Shown here piece by piece: positions 43,804 to 54,481 of a stretch of 64,000 nt of DNA (position 1 is its first letter; each line of letters begins with the position of its first letter). The notes beneath the pieces were generated by a model. The model was not told the DNA's origin. It did no database searches and was given only the letters and a program-made list of their open reading frames with translations. Location: the NCBI RefSeq assembly GCF_002752355.1, contig NZ_MRAV01000001.1:1-64000 (forward strand), in the 5' to 3' direction. The stretch comes from Leucobacter sp. OLIS6 (GTDB lineage Bacteria > Actinomycetota > Actinomycetes > Actinomycetales > Microbacteriaceae). Position numbers and translations under genes: made by a program.

Positions 43804-43843
43804 ACGGTGAAGGCCGCGCCCCTCGGGGCGCGGCCTTCACCGT
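43804..43843. terminator. Bidirectional terminator after icd
   Basis: Perfect 19-bp arms ACGGTGAAGGCCGCGCCCC (43804-43822) and complement (43825-43843), loop TC, followed by TTCC. Between convergent icd and hmuV. Confidence 0.85.
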
Positions 43844-43863
43844 TTCCGGAGCCGATCGGCGGG

Positions 43864-44679
43864 TCAGGCGCGCAGCGGCAGGACGATCCCTCGACCGGTC
43901 TTCGGGTGGGGGATCACCTCGACCGGCGTGCCGTAGACCGCGGACACCGTCTCGGCGGTGAGCACGTGCTCGGGCGTATCGCAGGCCACGATCCCGCCGT
44001 CCTTCAGCAGCGCGATACGGTCGGCGTAGGCGCCGGCCAGATTGAGATCGTGCAGCACGACGAGCACCGCATCGCCCGCGCGCGCGCGTTCGCGAGCCAT
44101 CGAGAGCACGGCCTCCTGATGCGCCAGATCGAGCGCGGCGGTCGGCTCGTCGAGCATGAGCACGCCGGTGCGGCCCGCGAGCACACGAGCGAACGCCGCG
44201 CGGGCCCGTTCGCCGCCCGAGAGCGACGGCACCCGGCGGTTGCCGAGGTGCGCCACGTCCGCAGCCGCGAGCGCCTCCGCGATCGCCGCGTTGTCGTCGT
44301 CCTCGCGCGGGGTGCGGCGCCAGGGCGCGCGACCCATCTCGACGATCTGGTGCACGGTGAACGGGAACAGCAGCTGCTGATCCTGCAGCAGCACGCTGCG
44401 CCGCCGCGAGAGCTCGGGAAGCGACCAATCGCCCAGGGGGCGGTCGCCGAACCGCACGTCGCCCCCGTCGGGCTCCACGTCGCCGCAGAGCACGCTGAGC
44501 AGCGTCGACTTGCCGGCACCGTTCGGGCCGAGCAGTGCGAGCACTTCGCCGGCGCGCAACTCGAGGGAGACCCCGTCGAGCAGGGCGCGGCCGCCGCGCA
44601 CGAGGCGCACGGACTCGGCGGCGCACACGACCTCGCCGACGGGGGTGCGCTCGGGCAGCACCAGTGCGCGGGCGGCCAT
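43864..44679 (-). CDS. hmuV: Heme ABC importer ATP-binding protein HmuV
   Basis: A 271-residue FecE/HmuV ATPase: Walker A GPNGAGKS (51-58), Q-loop VLLQDQQLLFPFTVHQIVEMGRAPW, signature LSGGERARAAFARV, Walker B GVLMLDEPTAALD, and H-loop LHDLNLA. Longer in-frame sequence runs into hmuU. The start at 44679 overlaps the hmuU stop by one base. Couples to HmuU to import heme or a siderophore. Confidence 0.9.
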   Translation of the reverse strand: MAARALVLPERTPVGEVVCAAESVRLVRGGRALLDGVSLELRAGEVLALLGPNGAGKSTLLSVLCGDVEPDGGDVRFGDRPLGDWSLPELSRRRSVLLQDQQLLFPFTVHQIVEMGRAPWRRTPREDDDNAAIAEALAAADVAHLGNRRVPSLSGGERARAAFARVLAGRTGVLMLDEPTAALDLAHQEAVLSMARERARAGDAVLVVLHDLNLAGAYADRIALLKDGGIVACDTPEHVLTAETVSAVYGTPVEVIPHPKTGRGIVLPLRA

Positions 44680-45755
44680 CACCCCCACCCCCCGCTCCGC
44701 TTGCGCGTTCGTCGCAGGAGCCAGAAGAAGAACGGGCCGCCGACGAGCGAGGTGAGCATGCCGATCGGCAGATCCGACATCGGCACGATGGTGCGGGCGC
44801 CCAGGTCGGCGAGTGTGAGCAGCAGCGCGCCGCCCAGCGCCGACGCGGTGACGAGCGGCAGGTGCGCCGGCCCGAGGATCATGCGCATGAGATGCGGGAT
44901 CACGAGGCCGACGAAGGCGATGATGCCGACGAACGCGACGGCCACGCCGACGAGCAGCGCCACGAGTACGATCACGCCGACGCGGAGCAGTTCGACGTTC
45001 ACCCCGAGGTGGCGGGCGTTGCGCTCGCCGAGCGAGAGGAGGTCGAGCTTGCGTGCCACGAGCCACGCGACGATCAGTCCGATCGCTACGACGGGGGCCA
45101 CGATGAGCACCTGGGACCAGCGGCTGCCGGCCATGCTGCCGAGCTGCCAGAACACGATCTGCTCGCGCGACTGGGTGTCCCCGAGGAAGGTGAGGAGGGC
45201 GATCCCCGCACCGGCGACGGCGTTGACCGCGATGCCCGTGAGCACGAGGGTGACGACCTCGGTCTTGCCCTCAGATCGGCTCATGGCGTAGACGAGCAGG
45301 GTGGCGGCGAGGCCCGCGGCGAACGCGAACACCGCGATGGTCCATTCGCCGAAGATCGAGATGCCGAACACGATGCAGAGGCCGGCCCCGACCGCGGCGC
45401 CCGACGAGATGCCGATCACGCTCGGCTCTGCCAACGGGTTGCCGAAGATCGCCTGCATGAGCAGGCCGGACACGGCGAGCGCCGCACCGACGAGCGCGGC
45501 CATCGCCACGCGGGGGAAACGGATCGCCCAGAGCGTCTGGTCGCCGGCGGGGTGGGTGGGAAGCGGTAGCCAGTCGATCCCGATCCGGTGGAGCAGGGAG
45601 CCCACGACCTGATCCGGCGGGATCGCGAGCTGACCCGTTCCTGCGGACGCGATCAGCGCGACGAAAAGCGCGACCCAGAGGCCGACGAACAGTGCGGTCG
45701 TGGTCGCTGCATGCCTCGATTTCCGCGTGGACGCGGGTTCGTGGTGCAGGTTCAT
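44679..45755 (-). CDS. hmuU: FecCD-family heme ABC importer permease HmuU
   Basis: A 358-residue FecCD permease with about ten helices. RFPRVAMAALVGAALAVSGLLMQAIFGNPLAEPSVIGISSGAAVGAG and FVGIIAFVGLVIPHLMRMILGPAHLPLVTASALGGALLLTLADL are the family's repeats. Divergent from hmuT across a gap with a DtxR box. Together with HmuV and HmuT it forms an iron/heme importer. Confidence 0.92.
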   Translation of the reverse strand: MNLHHEPASTRKSRHAATTTALFVGLWVALFVALIASAGTGQLAIPPDQVVGSLLHRIGIDWLPLPTHPAGDQTLWAIRFPRVAMAALVGAALAVSGLLMQAIFGNPLAEPSVIGISSGAAVGAGLCIVFGISIFGEWTIAVFAFAAGLAATLLVYAMSRSEGKTEVVTLVLTGIAVNAVAGAGIALLTFLGDTQSREQIVFWQLGSMAGSRWSQVLIVAPVVAIGLIVAWLVARKLDLLSLGERNARHLGVNVELLRVGVIVLVALLVGVAVAFVGIIAFVGLVIPHLMRMILGPAHLPLVTASALGGALLLTLADLGARTIVPMSDLPIGMLTSLVGGPFFFWLLRRTRKRSGGWG

Positions 45756-45800
45756 TTCTGGGGGAGGGCCTTACTCGCCGGTGCGCAGCGATCCCTGATC

Positions 45801-45820
45801 GGGACCGGGAACCCGGTCCC
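45801..45820. promoter_or_regulatory. Hairpin in the hmuU leader
   Basis: GGGACCGGG-AA-CCCGGTCCC, a 9-bp stem 46 bases before the hmuU start. It might affect translation or be part of the divergent promoter region. Confidence 0.4.
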
Positions 45821-45838
45821 GGGTTCCTCATATCTATC

Positions 45839-45857
45839 TTAGGCTAGGCTAACTTGG
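45839..45857. promoter_or_regulatory. DtxR/IdeR iron box
   Basis: TTAGGCTAGGCTAACTTGG, close to the consensus TTAGGTTAGCCTAACCTAA. Located between the divergent hmuU and hmuT starts, it would repress both importer halves when iron is plentiful. The probable repressor gene is at 61010-61720. Confidence 0.75.
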
Positions 45858-45879
45858 TCGTCAGATCTGGAGGTGTGCG

Positions 45880-47028
45880 ATGCCCCCGATGCGCCGAACC
45901 ACCCGTGCGCACCGATCCCGAACGCGAGCCGCCGCGCTCCTCGCGATCACGCTCGCCGCGTCCCTGGGCCTCGCGGGCTGCCAGACCGGCGGTGACCCGA
46001 AGGCCACCTCCGGGCAGCAGAAGGTCGACCTCCCGCCGCTCTCGACGCTCACCCCCGTCGCGAACCCGCGCACGGTCGAGGGGCCGGCCACCGCCGTGAT
46101 CGGCGGCCCGAGTCTGCCCCCGCTCTCGGCGAAGGCCGAAGCGAAGCTCCCGGTGACCGTCACCTCGCACGATCCCGGCGGCGACCGCCGGGTCGAGGTG
46201 ACGGACACCTCCCGCGTGATCGCCCTTTCGCTGACCGGTACCGTCGCCGAACTGGTGTCGGCCTACGGGCTCACCGACCGGCTCGTCGGGCGCGACGTCT
46301 CCACGAAGCTGCCGGGCACCGAGGATCTGCCGGTGGTGACCAAGTCCGGTCACACGATCGACGCCGAGAGCGTGCTCGCGCTGAACCCGACCCTGATCCT
46401 CACCGACGGATCGATCGGCCCCACCGACGTCGTGCTGCAGCTGCGCGACGCCGGGATCACGGTCGTCACCGTGACCCGATCCACTGATCCGAAGAGCACC
46501 GACGTCGCGGCGAAGGAGATCGCGGCCGCGCTCGGCGTCGCCCCGCTCGGCGACGAGCTCACCGCTCAGCTCGACGCCGCCATCGCCGCGAAAGAGGACG
46601 AGATCCGGCCGCTGGTGCCGAAGGATCCGGCCAAGCGTCCGCGCGTGGCCTTCCTCTATCTGCGCGGCACGGCCGGAGTCTTCTATCTCTTCGGCGAGGG
46701 CAGCGGAGCGGACAGCTTGATCCGGGGGATCGGCGCGGTCGACGTGGCGAAGGAGATCGGCTGGGTCGGCGAGAAGCCGATGACCAGCGAGGCGCTCATC
46801 GCGAGCGACCCCGACGTGCTGCTCGTCATGACCGGTGGGCTCAAGAGCGTCAAGGGCGTCGACGGTCTGCTGGCCGCCCAGCCGAGCATCGCGCTCACGC
46901 AGGCCGGCAAGCACCGTCGCATCATCGACGTCGATGACACCCTCGTCTTCGCGGGCGGCACGCGCTACCCCGACGTGCTCGACGGCCTCGCCCGGGCGAT
47001 CTACACCGACGGATCCGCCGGATCGTAG
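45880..47028 (+). CDS. hmuT: Heme/iron ABC importer substrate-binding lipoprotein HmuT
   Basis: A 382-residue receptor. Lipobox LAGC (Cys34) and a linker of about 60 residues precede a class III binding-protein domain: RVIALSLTGTVAELVSAYGLTDRLVGRDVSTKLPGTEDLPVV, ALNPTLILTDG, and VFYLFGEGSGADSLIRGIGAVDVAKEIG. Such folds bind haem or ferric siderophores. GGAGG lies six bases before ATG. Regulated by the upstream DtxR box. Confidence 0.9.
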   Translation: MPPMRRTTRAHRSRTRAAALLAITLAASLGLAGCQTGGDPKATSGQQKVDLPPLSTLTPVANPRTVEGPATAVIGGPSLPPLSAKAEAKLPVTVTSHDPGGDRRVEVTDTSRVIALSLTGTVAELVSAYGLTDRLVGRDVSTKLPGTEDLPVVTKSGHTIDAESVLALNPTLILTDGSIGPTDVVLQLRDAGITVVTVTRSTDPKSTDVAAKEIAAALGVAPLGDELTAQLDAAIAAKEDEIRPLVPKDPAKRPRVAFLYLRGTAGVFYLFGEGSGADSLIRGIGAVDVAKEIGWVGEKPMTSEALIASDPDVLLVMTGGLKSVKGVDGLLAAQPSIALTQAGKHRRIIDVDDTLVFAGGTRYPDVLDGLARAIYTDGSAGS

Positions 47029-47132
47029 ACCGCGGCCCCCTACCCGGAACCTGGCAGATTCCACGTGTACGCTGTGCTGAGTGCTGGGCCGCTGCTGGTC
47101 GCCCGACACCGGACGACTAATGGGAGACACGC

Positions 47133-47810
47133 GTGACGGGTGAACTGACGGAGGCTTCGAGTGCGGCTCGACGCCCCAATCGGCTGCCGGAAGACCGCTT
47201 CGACCGCGTCCAGCACACCCGCAGGGCGGGTGCGCATCGACTGACTGCGCGTCCGCGCACCTTCTGGACCTACGCGGTCGCAGCGCTCGTCGGCACCGCC
47301 GTCTGCGCCACCGCGGGGATCTTCGCGCTGCAGGCGGCGAGCAGCACGGGCGAGGTCCGCCTGCCCACCGGGAAGACCACGACTACGGCCGCTGAAGCCG
47401 CCAAGCTCGATCCGAAGGCGACGGTCGCCGTCATCAACGGCACCTCCACCGACGAGCTCGCCGGCGGCGTCGACAGCGTCATCACGAAGGAGAAATGGGG
47501 CCAGGTCAGCTTCTCGGGCGACGCGGCCAAGCGAGACGTCAAGATCTCGGCGATCTTCTACTCCGCCGACGCCGATCGCCCTGCGGCCGAGGGGCTCGCG
47601 AAGAAGCTCGGCGGTCTCTCCTCTTACAAGTCGTCGAGCTACGACAGCTATCAGGTGAAGCTCGTGGTGCTGCTCGGCGCCGACTACGCGGGGCCGGGCA
47701 AGGCCGAGGCCGCGAAGATCGTGAGCGGGCAGACCACGGCGCCGGATCGCGACGCCGGGACGACCGCTCCGTTGTCCGGGGCCGGCGACGAGCAGGCTCC
47801 GGCGCAGTAG
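47133..47810 (+). CDS. LytR C-terminal-domain (LytR_C) membrane protein
   Basis: A 225-residue protein. One membrane helix at about residues 47-68 (WTYAVAALVGTAVCATAGIF) follows a 45-residue cytoplasmic stretch, and a LytR_C/CPS2A_attach-tail-like domain follows: VAVINGTSTDELAGGVDSVITKEKWGQVSFSGDA, VKISAIFYSADADRPAAEGLAKKLG. The domain is often beside or inside LytR-CpsA-Psr cell-wall ligases. GTG with GGGAG seven bases upstream. It is followed by the groEL promoter. Confidence 0.85.
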   Translation: MTGELTEASSAARRPNRLPEDRFDRVQHTRRAGAHRLTARPRTFWTYAVAALVGTAVCATAGIFALQAASSTGEVRLPTGKTTTTAAEAAKLDPKATVAVINGTSTDELAGGVDSVITKEKWGQVSFSGDAAKRDVKISAIFYSADADRPAAEGLAKKLGGLSSYKSSSYDSYQVKLVVLLGADYAGPGKAEAAKIVSGQTTAPDRDAGTTAPLSGAGDEQAPAQ

Positions 47811-47864
47811 CCGCAGGGGTTCGCCCAGCGTTCTCCCGGTGTTCGCCGAGCGCGAGCGTCTCCG

Positions 47865-47891
47865 CTTGCACTCCCCAATGGTGAGTGCCAA
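47865..47891 (+). promoter_or_regulatory. Second, imperfect CIRCE element
   Basis: CTTGCACTC-N9-GAGTGCCAA, matching the CIRCE arms with a few changes. It precedes the perfect element by seven bases, forming a tandem HrcA operator. Confidence 0.7.
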
Positions 47892-47898
47892 GATTGGC

Positions 47899-49612
<1,714 letters not shown>

Positions 49613-49628
49613 GTCCCGGCCTCTGTGT

Positions 49629-49664
49629 GAAGCGGGGTCGCACCTTCGGGTGCGGCCCCGCTTC
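49629..49664 (+). terminator. Terminator of groEL
   Basis: Arms GAAGCGGGGTCGCACC (49629-49644) and GGTGCGGCCCCGCTTC (49649-49664), with a TTCG tetraloop, 16 bases after the stop. Confidence 0.85.
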
Positions 49665-49823
49665 TGCGTTCTCCGGGTCACTCCGTTCGCCGCTCACTTG
49701 TGCATAGATGACCTTGCGTGCAAATAACATGTTACCTTTAGCATGCGAGTGACGGCGTGTCGTCGCCGGCACTGCGGTGCGCCCGATCCTCGGGCGCCGG
49801 TTGAGAAGGGAACGACGGACACT

Positions 49824-51977
49824 ATGACGCAGAACCAGAAACGGGTTCGTGCAAAGCACTGGAGCCGTTCGGCAGCCGGGATCGCGGTCGGCGCGCTCGG
49901 GCTGAGCAGCCTCGTCGTGGGCGGTGCCGCGGCCACGGCCGCGCCCGAGGGGCCACGGTATGTTCCGGGAGCGAGCATCCTGGGCACCTCGGCGGAGACC
50001 GAGAGCGAGCACTATAACGAGTGGCACTTCGGCCCGGGCGCGGGCTATGCGCAGTCGGTCGAGCAGCAGCGCAACGGGATCCAGCTGCAGGCGGAAGCTC
50101 CTACGCAGGTGATCCGCGGGAACGGGAACGACCTCGATCCGTCTGCTGACGAGACCCCGTTGAGCGAGGTGCTGGACGGGCTCGAACTGGTGGCGTCCGA
50201 CGATGCCGCACTGACGTTCCAGGTGGGCGTGCGTATCGATGACGATGCAGACGGTGTCTGGGAGCCGGGTGAGTCCTGGGCGACCCTGCGTGCTCCGGCG
50301 GACGACACGGACGCGTGGACCACGAGTCGTGCAATCGGTGAACTGCAGCCGGGCGAGACCGTCGACCGGGCCGGGGCCATCGCGGCTCTGGGCTCGAACG
50401 CCTACGCGATCTCGACGGGCTTCCTCTCGTGGAAGCCGGCCTCACCGGTGCTGGTGACCTCGTTCACCGACCCGTCGGGCACCACCCGCTTCACCGCCGA
50501 GCCGGCGGCGCCGACTGCGGGAGCAGAGCGCACCGAGTACCTCACCGAGATCCGTCCGGACGAGGACACGTACCCGGGGTGGCACAACGGGGCCGACTCC
50601 GGCGAAGCCTGGGAGTTCGTGCACGAGACCGAGTCCCCGAACAGCATCGCGCTCACGGGTCGCGTGCAGCTCCTCAACGGCTTCGCCGAGGAGGACTTCC
50701 TGGCGAACGGGCTCGAGCTCGCCCTGACCATGCAGGTCGGCCGCTCCGGCGGGCCGGTCTGGGTGCAGATCCCCGTCTTCGCCTCCCCCGATGGGCAGGA
50801 CGGCAAGCCCGTATTCACCACGGTGCGCGCGCTCGTGCCCGAGTCCGGAAATCTGGCGGATGCGACCGAGTGGGAGATCTCCCGCGCGGTCGGCGGCCTC
50901 GACAAGAACACCCCCGCAACCTTCGAGAGCGTGCGGGCTGCGCTGGGCGAGCACGACGTGATCGGGTACGGCATCTACGTCGACACCGGTCAGTCGGCGC
51001 TCGTCGGTTCGATCGTCTTCAACGGCCTCACCACCGTATTCGGTGCGGAGCGGAAGCCGGTGGATCCGGCCCCGGTGTGGTCGCGTCTGGGTGGCGCCGA
51101 CCGGTTCGAGACCGCGGTCACGGTGTCGCGTGAGCACTTCCCGAACGGCGCGAAGGCCGTGGTGCTGTCCCGCTACGACGTCCCCGCGGACGCGCTGACG
51201 GCGGCCCCGTTCGCCGTGAAGCAGAACGCGCCCCTGCTCCTCACCCAGACCGGTACCCTCACGGCCGCGACCAAGACGGAGCTGCAGCGCCTGAAGCCCG
51301 ACACGGTGTACATCGCCGGTGGTACCGGTGCGGTGTCCGCGCAGGTCGAGCAGCAGGTGCGTGCGCTGGGCGTCAAGACGGTGCGCATGGGCGGGCAGGA
51401 TCGGTACGCGACGGCGAACCAGATCGCGAAGACCGGCTGGGGCAAGAGCGGCGCAGACGCCGTGTTCGTCGCGACGGGTCGGGACTTCCCCGACGCCCTG
51501 TCCGCGGGAGCGGCCGCGGGCAGCGTGGACGCTCCGGTGCTGCTCGTCGACGGAAAGGCCGGGGCGGCGCGTCAGGACGTGCAGGCGCAGCTGAGCGCGC
51601 TCAAGCCGGCCGCGGTGCATATCGCGGGCGGCACGGGTGTGGTGTCGACGGGCATCGAGTCCGGCCTGGGGAAGAGTGCGAAGGTCGCCCGTCACAGTGG
51701 TGCGGACCGGTATGCGACGTCGGCGGCGATCGGCAAGGTGTGGCATACGAAGTCGGGCACGGTGTATCTCGCGACGGGTGCGGGGTTCGCTGACGCGCTG
51801 ACGGGTGCTGCGGTTGCTGGTGGGAAGCCGGGGCCGGTGCTGCTGGTGCGTCCGGGCTGCGTGCCGCAGCCGGTCGCGGGTGTGCTGGGTGAGATTGCGC
51901 CGCAGGCGGGGTATGTGCTGGGTGGTTCGGGTGTGGTGAGTGAGCGTGTGCTGACGAACCGCAACACCTGCGCCTAG
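49824..51977 (+). CDS. Exported protein with three C-terminal CW_binding_2 repeats
   Basis: A 717-residue surface protein. Signal peptide with a cut after TAA/AAPEG near residue 42. A large beta-rich N-terminal region (45-410) of unknown fold contains two similar halves (DGLELVASDDAALTFQVGVRIDDDADG and NGLELALTMQVGRSGGPVWVQIPVFASPDGQDG). Three CW_binding_2 modules follow (LGGADRFETA, MGGQDRYATA, HSGADRYATS). The last module has different codon use from the rest. Start ATG 49824; ribosome site weak (GAAGGG 13 bases away). Confidence 0.85.
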   Translation: MTQNQKRVRAKHWSRSAAGIAVGALGLSSLVVGGAAATAAPEGPRYVPGASILGTSAETESEHYNEWHFGPGAGYAQSVEQQRNGIQLQAEAPTQVIRGNGNDLDPSADETPLSEVLDGLELVASDDAALTFQVGVRIDDDADGVWEPGESWATLRAPADDTDAWTTSRAIGELQPGETVDRAGAIAALGSNAYAISTGFLSWKPASPVLVTSFTDPSGTTRFTAEPAAPTAGAERTEYLTEIRPDEDTYPGWHNGADSGEAWEFVHETESPNSIALTGRVQLLNGFAEEDFLANGLELALTMQVGRSGGPVWVQIPVFASPDGQDGKPVFTTVRALVPESGNLADATEWEISRAVGGLDKNTPATFESVRAALGEHDVIGYGIYVDTGQSALVGSIVFNGLTTVFGAERKPVDPAPVWSRLGGADRFETAVTVSREHFPNGAKAVVLSRYDVPADALTAAPFAVKQNAPLLLTQTGTLTAATKTELQRLKPDTVYIAGGTGAVSAQVEQQVRALGVKTVRMGGQDRYATANQIAKTGWGKSGADAVFVATGRDFPDALSAGAAAGSVDAPVLLVDGKAGAARQDVQAQLSALKPAAVHIAGGTGVVSTGIESGLGKSAKVARHSGADRYATSAAIGKVWHTKSGTVYLATGAGFADALTGAAVAGGKPGPVLLVRPGCVPQPVAGVLGEIAPQAGYVLGGSGVVSERVLTNRNTCA

Positions 51978-52009
51978 GCCATCGACGGGCCTCACGGCCC
52001 GTCTGCCGA

Positions 52010-52047
52010 GGTGGCGGGTCAGCGCACAAGAACGCTGACCCGCCACC
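52010..52047 (+). terminator. Terminator of the CW_binding_2 gene
   Basis: Perfect 15-bp arms GGTGGCGGGTCAGCG (52010-52024) and complement (52033-52047), eight-base loop. Confidence 0.75.
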
Positions 52048-52078
52048 CGTCAACGGGACCTTCCGGCTCGCGCCGGAA

Positions 52079-52113
52079 CCGTCCGGCTCGCGCCCGAGAG
52101 CCGAGCCGGACGG
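52079..52113 (-). terminator. Terminator of the histidine-kinase gene
   Basis: Arms CCGTCCGGCTCG (52079-52090) and CGAGCCGGACGG (52102-52113), just beyond the kinase stop on the minus strand. Confidence 0.65.
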
Positions 52114-52115
52114 GC

Positions 52116-53630
52116 TCAGCCCGTCGAACCGGGCTCGGCAGGTGTTTCTGGGCGTGGGCCGGTGTGCTCGAGCGAACCCGTGGTGGGTGCGACCGGCAGA
52201 TCGACTCGGAACGTGGCCCCTCCGCCCTCCGTCTCGTGCACGCTCACCGATCCGCCGTGGGCGTCGACGATCGACTTGACGATCGACAGCCCGAGGCCGG
52301 AACCGCCGGTCTCGCGGTTGCGTGAGGTGTCTGCGCGCCAGAAGCGATCGAAGATCTTGGTGCGGAGCTGCTCGGGTACGCCCTCACCGTGGTCGATGAT
52401 CTCGAAGTGACCCGAATCCGGGCCGGAGGCGACCGCGATCTCGATGGGGCTGCCCTCGGGGCTGTACCGCAGCGCGTTCCCGATCAGGTTGGTCATGAGC
52501 TGCCGTACCTTGTGCTCGTCTCCCAGCACCGTCGGGCGCGACGGATCCTCGATCACGCTGACCGTACGGTCCGGAGCCTGGGCGAGCGCGTCGAACGCCG
52601 CATCCGCAGCGAGCGCGTTCAGGTCCAGCGTCTTGAGTTCGAGCGGACGCCGCTCATCGAGTCGGGCCAGCGAGAGCAGATCCTCCACCAGGGAGGTCAT
52701 GCGGATCGCCTCCTTCTCGATCCGGCCCATCGCCTGGCCGACCTGCTCCTCGTCCTGCAGCGCCCCCATACGGTAGAGCTCGGCATAACCCCGCACCGAC
52801 ACCAGGGGCGTGCGCAGTTCGTGGCCGGCGTCGCCGACGAAGCGGCGCATCTGGTCGATGGTCCGAGCACGCTCCGCCAGAGCGACATCGATGTGGTCGA
52901 GCATCACGTTGAGCGACTCGCCCAGATGACCGACCTCGGTGTGCGGGTGCGCGACGTGGATGCGCTTCGAGAAGTCGCCCTTCGAGATCTCCATCGCGGT
53001 GCGCTCCACCTGGGCGAGCGGCACGAAGGTCGTGGTCACGAGGATCCGAGTGAGCGCCGCGCCCAGCAGGATCACCGCGATGCCGAAGCCGCCGAAGATC
53101 AGGATGAACTGCGCGGTGGTCTGGCCGGTGTGCGCGGTCGACGCCGCGATCAGCAGCGTGCCGGTCTGCCCGGGGGTGGCCCCGTGGACGAGCAAGGCGG
53201 TCGCCCGCCACTCGAGGCCGGCCGCGTCCGTGATGGTGAACGTCGAGCCGGCCACCCGGGTCTCGACCACGGTATCGGTGAGGCCCGGCGGGATCCGCGG
53301 AACGTTCTCGGTCGGCCAATCCGTGGCGTTGTCGTAGCGCTTCTTGCCCGTCGAATCGAGCATCGCGACGTAGTACGAGCTGTTCGCGCCCTGCACGTCG
53401 TAGGGCGTCAGCGCTTGCAGGTTCACCCCCGAGGCCAGAGCCCGGGTGGGATCCTTGCTCATGCTCTGCAGATCGCTGTCGACCACCTGGACGAGGTACG
53501 GGCGCAGGAAGGAGAGCGTGCCGACTCCCGCGACGATGAGCCCGAGCGACAGGATGAACACGGTGACACCCGTGATCTTCGTGCGCAGCGAGACATCGGC
53601 CCAGCGCTGCGCGGGCGATCGGCGCGCCAC
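52116..53630 (-). CDS. Sensor histidine kinase
   Basis: A 504-residue membrane kinase. Helix 1 at ~18-42, an extracytoplasmic sensor (~45-170), helix 2 (~174-198), HAMP (199-255), then HisKA with the phosphorylated His270 in FVGDAGHELRTPL and the HATPase domain with N-box LIGNALRYSP, G1 DHGEGVP and G2 GGSGLGLSIV. GTG start; its first base is one base after the response-regulator stop, so the pair is co-transcribed. Signal unknown. Confidence 0.93.
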   Translation of the reverse strand: MARRSPAQRWADVSLRTKITGVTVFILSLGLIVAGVGTLSFLRPYLVQVVDSDLQSMSKDPTRALASGVNLQALTPYDVQGANSSYYVAMLDSTGKKRYDNATDWPTENVPRIPPGLTDTVVETRVAGSTFTITDAAGLEWRATALLVHGATPGQTGTLLIAASTAHTGQTTAQFILIFGGFGIAVILLGAALTRILVTTTFVPLAQVERTAMEISKGDFSKRIHVAHPHTEVGHLGESLNVMLDHIDVALAERARTIDQMRRFVGDAGHELRTPLVSVRGYAELYRMGALQDEEQVGQAMGRIEKEAIRMTSLVEDLLSLARLDERRPLELKTLDLNALAADAAFDALAQAPDRTVSVIEDPSRPTVLGDEHKVRQLMTNLIGNALRYSPEGSPIEIAVASGPDSGHFEIIDHGEGVPEQLRTKIFDRFWRADTSRNRETGGSGLGLSIVKSIVDAHGGSVSVHETEGGGATFRVDLPVAPTTGSLEHTGPRPETPAEPGSTG

Positions 53631-53631
53631 C

Positions 53632-54333
53632 CTACTTCGCTTCGGTCTTCAGCATGTAGCCGAAGCCGCGCTTGGTCTGGATCAGCGAGTCGCCCGTGAG
53701 CGGATCGAGCTTCCGGCGGAGGTACGAGATGTAGGACTCGACGATGCCCGCATCGCCGTTGAAGTCGTACTCCCACACGTGGTCCAGGATCTGCGCCTTC
53801 GACAGCACGCGGTTCGCGTTCTGCATGAGGTAGCGCAGCAGCTTGAACTCGGTGGGGGAGAGCTCGACCGAGGTGCCGTCGACGGTCACCTCGTGGGTGT
53901 CCTGGTCGAGCACGATCGGGCCGGCCGAGAGGACCGCCTCCTCGTCCTCCTGGATCGTGCGGCGCAGGATCGCCTTGATGCGGGCGATGATCTCGTCGAG
54001 GCTGAACGGCTTGGTCACGTAGTCGTCGCCGCCGACGGTGAGACCCGTCACCTTGTCCTCGGTGTCGTCCTTCGCGGTGAGGAACAGGATCGGCGCGGTG
54101 TAACCCGCCGAGCGCAGCCGCTTGGTCACGCTGAAGCCGTTCATATCGGGGAGCATCACATCGAGGATGATGAGATCCGGCTCCTCCTCGAGCACGGCGG
54201 AGATGGTCTGCGCACCGTTGCCCACGGCGCGCACGCCGAAGCCCGCGAAGCGGAGGCTGGTGCTGAGCAGCTCGCGGATGCTCGGCTCATCGTCGACGAT
54301 CAGGATCCTGGGGCCCTTGTGCTGCGTGTTCAT
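53632..54333 (-). CDS. OmpR-family response regulator
   Basis: A 233-residue regulator. Receiver domain: acidic pair DD14-15, phospho-Asp58 (LIILDVML), Lys108 (TKPF). Winged helix (~135-230): SPTEFKLLRYLMQNANRVLSKAQILDHVWEYDFNGDAGIVESYISYLRRKLD. Cognate of the adjacent kinase. No promoter box is clear. It resembles the PrrA/TcrA/MprA-like cluster, but I cannot assign an orthologue. Confidence 0.94.
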   Translation of the reverse strand: MNTQHKGPRILIVDDEPSIRELLSTSLRFAGFGVRAVGNGAQTISAVLEEEPDLIILDVMLPDMNGFSVTKRLRSAGYTAPILFLTAKDDTEDKVTGLTVGGDDYVTKPFSLDEIIARIKAILRRTIQEDEEAVLSAGPIVLDQDTHEVTVDGTSVELSPTEFKLLRYLMQNANRVLSKAQILDHVWEYDFNGDAGIVESYISYLRRKLDPLTGDSLIQTKRGFGYMLKTEAK

Positions 54334-54428
54334 GCGACCAGTCTCTGACCGTTTGCTATGGGTTCCCTGGAAGTCCCTCGGTGCGCCGCGCGTTCCAAGC
54401 CGACGCCGTGCATCGGCCGCCCGAGACG

Positions 54429-54470
54429 ACGACGGCCCCGGTCGAGCGCTCGCTCGACCGGGGCCGTCGT
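54429..54470 (-). terminator. Terminator of the XPB helicase gene
   Basis: Perfect 20-bp inverted repeat with arms 54429-54448 and 54451-54470 (ACGACGGCCCCGGTCGAGCG), effectively a palindrome with a two-base centre; the inner bases must open to form a loop. Confidence 0.75.
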
Positions 54471-54481
54471 GGCGGAACCGC

